Assembly (NCBI RefSeq): GCF_025567625.1
Contig: NZ_JAOQJC010000019.1
Location: forward strand, 62,001 to 126,000
DNA: 64,000 nt
DNA from: Paenibacillus sp. J5C2022
GTDB lineage: Bacteria; Bacillota; Bacilli; Paenibacillales; Paenibacillaceae
Direction of reading: 5' to 3'
The number at the start of each line of letters is the position of its first letter. The first letter of the stretch is position 1. Below the pieces are notes generated by a model. It saw only the letters and a program-made list of their open reading frames with translations, ran no database searches and had not been told where the DNA came from. This document shows positions 60,479-64,000 of the stretch, piece by piece. Position numbers and translations under genes: made by a program.

Positions 60479-62956
60479 CTACATGCCATCTCCGTTCATA
60501 TCCAGCTTGTACAGCTCTGTATCACGTGCATAGTATACATCCCCTTGCAGATCCATGGCAGCGAAATATCCCGCTTGGTTCTTCACTAATGTCGTCTCCA
60601 GTGTCACCGGATCCAGCCGGAACAGCTGAGTCAACGTCAAGACGTAGATATGCCCATCAGGAGCCAGCAGCAGCGAACCATTTTTCCATACATGCGAGAC
60701 GCCGTCCCAATTGAACGGAAGTATATTTACTACAGCAATGACTTCTCGTGTAGCCGGATCGAATTTGAACACCTTTCCGACCGTAAGCCCCCATAGGTAG
60801 CCTTGATCGTCAAAGGCAAGATCGACGATCGCCCGGTCGCCAGATATCGGAACCCCCTCCCACTCCTTCTCATCTGTGGCAGGATTCCAGATGAACAACT
60901 TCGCCTCCGTCTCGCTAGGCGTTATACCAAGTCCGCCCCACACGGAAGTGCCACCATATACGATGCCGTCCTTGGATGCCAGTGCCGTTACGCTCTGATT
61001 ACTCACAACATTGCGGTACACCTGTTTCTCACCGCTGTTAGGGTTATACATGGTAAGCGCTCCGCCCAGCTTGCCATAGTCCGGTACCGTCCCGATCGCG
61101 AGTTGTTCGCCAACGCCTGTGAGAGCGAAGGGGCGATCCTGGTCGAATTCCGACTTCAGTCCGAAGTGGAGTTGCGGATTCGTCCCGTAATCATAAGGCT
61201 GTGCAGGATCATAGGAGAATAGGTCTGCCCCGGGATATACGCCCGCATACAGCTTCCCGTCGTAAGTGATCATGCCTTCAATCTGCCCGATCGTCCCCTT
61301 CGGATATTCGAGGATATTGCCTGTCGCCGGATCGTAAGCGGATAGTCCGCCGGACTGGTAGCCCGATGCGTATATACGACCGTCAGGTCCCAAGCCGAGC
61401 GATTGAATGATGGCAGGCTGGCCTTCCATACTGCTTTCAATGATTTGGTGATTTCCCGTTAACGGATTGTAGATACGAATACGGCCGCCGAAATCGATAC
61501 TCGCATAGCTCGAGCCTGGATAATCAGGGCTTTCGAGATGTATCCAGCCCGCGGCTTTTGAAGACCACAGGTTTCCGAATGAGGTTTTGCATAATTCCCC
61601 TGTATGCATGTTGTATTTGTATAGGAAGTTATCGTTGCGAATCAGATACACCATCTTGCCTTGGTTGACAGGTGATACGCCCAGTCCTTTCACATCTGGT
61701 ATGATATCCTTCCATTCCTCTTTTTTCAGATCGTATACAAGCATATCGGATGAATTCATCGGACGAACGAATAAGGAATGCTTCCGAACATCCATGTCGT
61801 AGATCAACATATCCTGCCGGTATGGCTCCGGCAGCAGGATTTCCCGCTTATCTCCCGTTGCAAGATTGAGTTCGACCATTCGCACCTGCTGCGTCCCCAC
61901 GCCGACATAGGCCTTGCCTTCATATATGCCAATCGACCGGGCATACTGCATACCTTCAATCATGGAGCCGTAATCATGAACATCTCCTGTTGCCGGATCG
62001 TATCGGAACACCTTCCCGTTCGGATAGGTCACCCCGTATACCCGGCCGTCTTCGTCAAAATCGAGCTGCCAAATATAACTTTCGGATGGCAGCGGTCTGC
62101 CCAGCGATTCTATGGAACTGCTGCCGGGAACCCAGCGATAAAGTGTGCCGTTAGGAAACGAACCGATATAGACCGTTCCGTCCGGCCCCGTCTTCGCTCC
62201 GAACGAACCGCCGGCGCCAGGCAACGAAAAGCTGTTCTCGATTACGCCTGTATGTGCGTCGATTACATTCAGAACGGCGGGGCTGCCGTTCGCGATCGCA
62301 TAAGCCAGCTCCTGTCCATTCGTACCGATACCGAACGCAGCGCCGTTAACAGCGATCGTGTGCAGCGGAACTCCGAGTGAAATCGTATCGATGGGCATTC
62401 GTTCTAACAATTGAATGTTGTCGAAGTAAGTAGTGCCGGTTTCGCCTACGCTTGAATAGAACAGCACGGCTGCCCGTACGGCATTGTCGGGAGCATCCCT
62501 TTCCATACTGACTGTCTCCCATTGACCGTACGGAATGCTGATATATTGACTATGCGCCTCAAGCTGCTGATTATTCGCATCATAGAAATACATGTACATC
62601 ATTCGACCGCCATTCACGCCATACGCTTGGACCGTGACGGTGTAGGTCATATTGGCTTCCACTGCAAATTTGTCGCTTATAATTCCAATCGAAGAAGTCG
62701 CGCTCGCATCTTCCAGCTTCAAGCTGCGCTCCCCTTCATATACGATCGACTGATCAATCGATATGCCTGTCGCTCCGAAGGTCTGCGTCCATCCGGGAAT
62801 ATTGCCGTTTACTTCCGGTTGTTCAAAGCTGTGATTCGCAATGGACGGCTCTGCAGCCGATACCGAAGGGGCAAGCCCCGCTCCTAATGGCAAAAGAACG
62901 GTGGCGGTTAATGCTGCTAATGCAATCTTTCTTGCCATACTGCGCCATGAAATCAT
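60479..62956 (-). CDS. Secreted protein with carbohydrate-binding domain and beta-propeller repeats
   Basis: About 825 residues. Signal peptide of about 35 residues (ALAALTATVLLPLGAGLAPS-VSAA), a CenC-like carbohydrate-binding domain (about 38-185, IANHSFEQPEVNGNIPGW ... GTTYFDNIQLLE), then repeated four-stranded units with the motifs GPDGxxYxG, FDEDGRVYG, YDPATG and WNPATDE, typical of virginiamycin-B-lyase/NHL-like propellers. It has at least ten such blades, perhaps two propellers. No catalytic residues assigned. The C-terminus LYKLDMNGDGM ends abruptly. ATG 62956 has GGGAGG seven bases upstream. Cell-surface glycan binding or lyase activity is likely but unproven. Confidence 0.82.
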   Translation of the reverse strand: MISWRSMARKIALAALTATVLLPLGAGLAPSVSAAEPSIANHSFEQPEVNGNIPGWTQTFGATGISIDQSIVYEGERSLKLEDASATSSIGIISDKFAVEANMTYTVTVQAYGVNGGRMMYMYFYDANNQQLEAHSQYISIPYGQWETVSMERDAPDNAVRAAVLFYSSVGETGTTYFDNIQLLERMPIDTISLGVPLHTIAVNGAAFGIGTNGQELAYAIANGSPAVLNVIDAHTGVIENSFSLPGAGGSFGAKTGPDGTVYIGSFPNGTLYRWVPGSSSIESLGRPLPSESYIWQLDFDEDGRVYGVTYPNGKVFRYDPATGDVHDYGSMIEGMQYARSIGIYEGKAYVGVGTQQVRMVELNLATGDKREILLPEPYRQDMLIYDMDVRKHSLFVRPMNSSDMLVYDLKKEEWKDIIPDVKGLGVSPVNQGKMVYLIRNDNFLYKYNMHTGELCKTSFGNLWSSKAAGWIHLESPDYPGSSYASIDFGGRIRIYNPLTGNHQIIESSMEGQPAIIQSLGLGPDGRIYASGYQSGGLSAYDPATGNILEYPKGTIGQIEGMITYDGKLYAGVYPGADLFSYDPAQPYDYGTNPQLHFGLKSEFDQDRPFALTGVGEQLAIGTVPDYGKLGGALTMYNPNSGEKQVYRNVVSNQSVTALASKDGIVYGGTSVWGGLGITPSETEAKLFIWNPATDEKEWEGVPISGDRAIVDLAFDDQGYLWGLTVGKVFKFDPATREVIAVVNILPFNWDGVSHVWKNGSLLLAPDGHIYVLTLTQLFRLDPVTLETTLVKNQAGYFAAMDLQGDVYYARDTELYKLDMNGDGM

Positions 62957-62982
62957 CAAGATTCCTCCCAATTATCCCAGAA

Positions 62983-62996
62983 TTAAAACGCTTTCA
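62983..62996 (-). promoter_or_regulatory. Candidate catabolite-response element (cre)
   Basis: On the minus strand TGAAAGCGTTTTAA matches the CcpA consensus TGWAANCGNTNWCA at all but one position. It lies about 30 bp upstream of the propeller-protein start and about 105 bp inside its predicted transcript, a position compatible with a roadblock. Confidence 0.6.
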
Positions 62997-63108
62997 TTTC
63001 AAAACAAAAATTATCTGTCTTGCCTTTGTAAAAAACTGAACGCCGTCGTCATAATCACCACCATTCTCCCGACCATTCTGGTTCGTATGTGATTGAAAGT
63101 TCAAACTT

Positions 63109-63137
63109 ATTATAGCTTCACTTTTTTACACCGTCAA
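63109..63137 (-). promoter_or_regulatory. SigA-type promoter of the propeller-protein gene
   Basis: On the minus strand TTGACG (63137-63132) and TATAAT (63114-63109) are exactly 17 bp apart. Predicted start near 63102 leaves a 145-nt leader containing the cre-like site. Confidence 0.75.
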
Positions 63138-63234
63138 CTGTTGTTCAGCTGGATAATGGCATTACAAATAAAAAAGAAGCGCCCGGCAGCAGTCCAAGGC
63201 ACTTCCAACTATATAGCATCATGCATGACGTATT

Positions 63235-64000
63235 TCACTTTTTGGTTTGTATGTGGTCGTTAAACAACTTCATGAGTCCTACTTCATCCACTATGTTCGA
63301 AAAATACTGTTTCAGGCAATTCCCGAATACATAGCATTCCTTAATGGTTAAGCCTAACTTGTCATAAGTTGTATAATTCGAAATCATTTCGCGATGAAGC
63401 AATATTCTCGAAGGGGTTGCAGGGCATACTGGCAGATGCGCGTCATGGATGATTTTATTGGCAGGTATGCTGAATGTATGTTTGCGAATGAGGGTTTGCG
63501 CGTTATCCGACGACAAGAAGTCGGCCAGACTTTGCGCCGCTTCTTTTTTACTCGTATTCGCATTCACTGCCGTCCCGGAAGACAGCAACAAGGTATCATT
63601 ACGATTGCCGCGGGGCAACTGAGCAATGTCGAAATCAAACTCCGCGCGCTTCAGTGCATTCAATCGGAAATAGGTCGTCATAATGACGGATACTTTTTGC
63701 TGGAGGAACAGGCTTTCCACATCTTTCTCTCCGAAGACGGCTCCCGGAAACAAGCCGTTCTCATGAATCATGTCTCGCACGAAACGAAGCAGCTCGAAGG
63801 CATTGGGCTCGGAGGGAGCAATCCTGCCATCGGAATCGCGAACGAAGCGCATGCCCTGCTGAAGTAAAAAAATCGACCAGCGATTCAGATGATCGGCATT
63901 GAAAAAAATGCTAAACCGGTTCGGTTCCTTCAATTCTCTGAGCAGCTGGCGCAAATCGTTCCAGGTCCAGCCGCTATCGGGCTCGAACAATCCTTTCTGT
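63235..64000 (-). CDS. Solute-binding-protein-type gene (C-terminal part)
   Basis: Minus-strand frame open to the right edge; about 254 codons visible. It has features of family-1 extracellular binding proteins: GWTWNDLRQLL, GAVFGEKDVESLFLQQKVSVIMTTY, SSGTAVNANTSKKEAAQSLADFLSS and a C-terminal helix-rich end. The upstream in-frame sequence QKGLFEPDSGWTW continues the homology, so the real start is outside. In Paenibacillus the HTFSIPAN-type ending also occurs in GntR-regulator/binding-protein fusions, so it could be a transcription factor rather than a lipoprotein. Confidence 0.75.
   Translation of the reverse strand, partial: QKGLFEPDSGWTWNDLRQLLRELKEPNRFSIFFNADHLNRWSIFLLQQGMRFVRDSDGRIAPSEPNAFELLRFVRDMIHENGLFPGAVFGEKDVESLFLQQKVSVIMTTYFRLNALKRAEFDFDIAQLPRGNRNDTLLLSSGTAVNANTSKKEAAQSLADFLSSDNAQTLIRKHTFSIPANKIIHDAHLPVCPATPSRILLHREMISNYTTYDKLGLTIKECYVFGNCLKQYFSNIVDEVGLMKLFNDHIQTKK

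Noticed and set aside
1..64000. tRNA or rRNA genes
   Set aside because: I looked for cloverleaf-like arms with a GTTCRANYC T-loop followed by an acceptor match and found none I could support. A tRNA scan would be needed to exclude one firmly.

Overview
The window looks like chromosomal DNA of a spore-forming, polysaccharide-degrading Firmicute of the Paenibacillaceae (Paenibacillus-like). The evidence is GerA/GerB-type germination genes, an SLH-domain surface protein, a pheST operon with a T-box leader, Lpl-type sugar ABC transporters with AraC regulators, purine-rich Shine-Dalgarno sites and several TTG/GTG starts. I see no tRNA, rRNA, prophage, insertion sequence with a transposase, or cas gene.

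Layout. 1-6.4 kb (minus strand): end of a germination operon (GerA partial, GerB permease), an MFS transporter, a zinc-ribbon protein, a 27-residue membrane peptide, DUF350 and mutS2. 6.6-7.9 kb (plus): a small membrane protein and a lipoprotein with a complete CuA copper motif. 8.8-15.8 kb (minus): pheS-pheT under a T-box, then a ZapA-like cell-division protein carrying an approximately 900-residue coiled coil with 20 exact 15-residue repeats. 15.8-16.6 kb: gene relics. 16.6-28.7 kb (minus): a huge secreted heparinase II/III-family lyase, then an ABC uptake operon (binding lipoprotein, two permeases, M14 peptidase) and its membrane AraC regulator. 29.4-32.4 kb: a CopD-like protein with a NarL-type two-component system. 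32.5-35 kb: housekeeping genes including glutamate dehydrogenase. 35.9-39.6 kb: an aldolase-like enzyme and a DHHW/MBOAT acyl-transfer pair. 39.7-40.4 kb: a c-di-AMP riboswitch driving an unknown 144-residue protein. 40.4-43 kb: a three-gene ABC-2 exporter. 44-46.4 kb: kduI-deoR-kduD. 46.6-50.4 kb: two-component system and SLH protein. 51.8-63 kb: an aminotransferase, uronate isomerase uxaC, three Gfo/Idh/MocA dehydrogenases alternating with two AraC regulators, and a secreted beta-propeller protein. The window ends inside a solute-binding-type gene.

Theme. Several loci fit breakdown of uronate-containing polysaccharide. A secreted lyase would release unsaturated oligosaccharides, an Lpl-type importer would take up oligomers, KduI/KduD would process unsaturated uronate products and UxaC the hexuronates. 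They lie in separate transcription units with local AraC/DeoR regulators.

Most unusual signal. Intergenic DNA is full of tandem arrays whose units are mostly 51-52 bp and carry a short palindrome. Two arrays 20 kb apart share the same 22-bp palindrome at exactly 52-bp spacing, but in one of them the 30-bp linkers have diverged while the palindromes have not. Two other arrays, 51 bp per unit, are clearly related to each other. This looks like a family of phased palindromic repeats. It resembles CRISPR in geometry but not in content, and its function is unknown.
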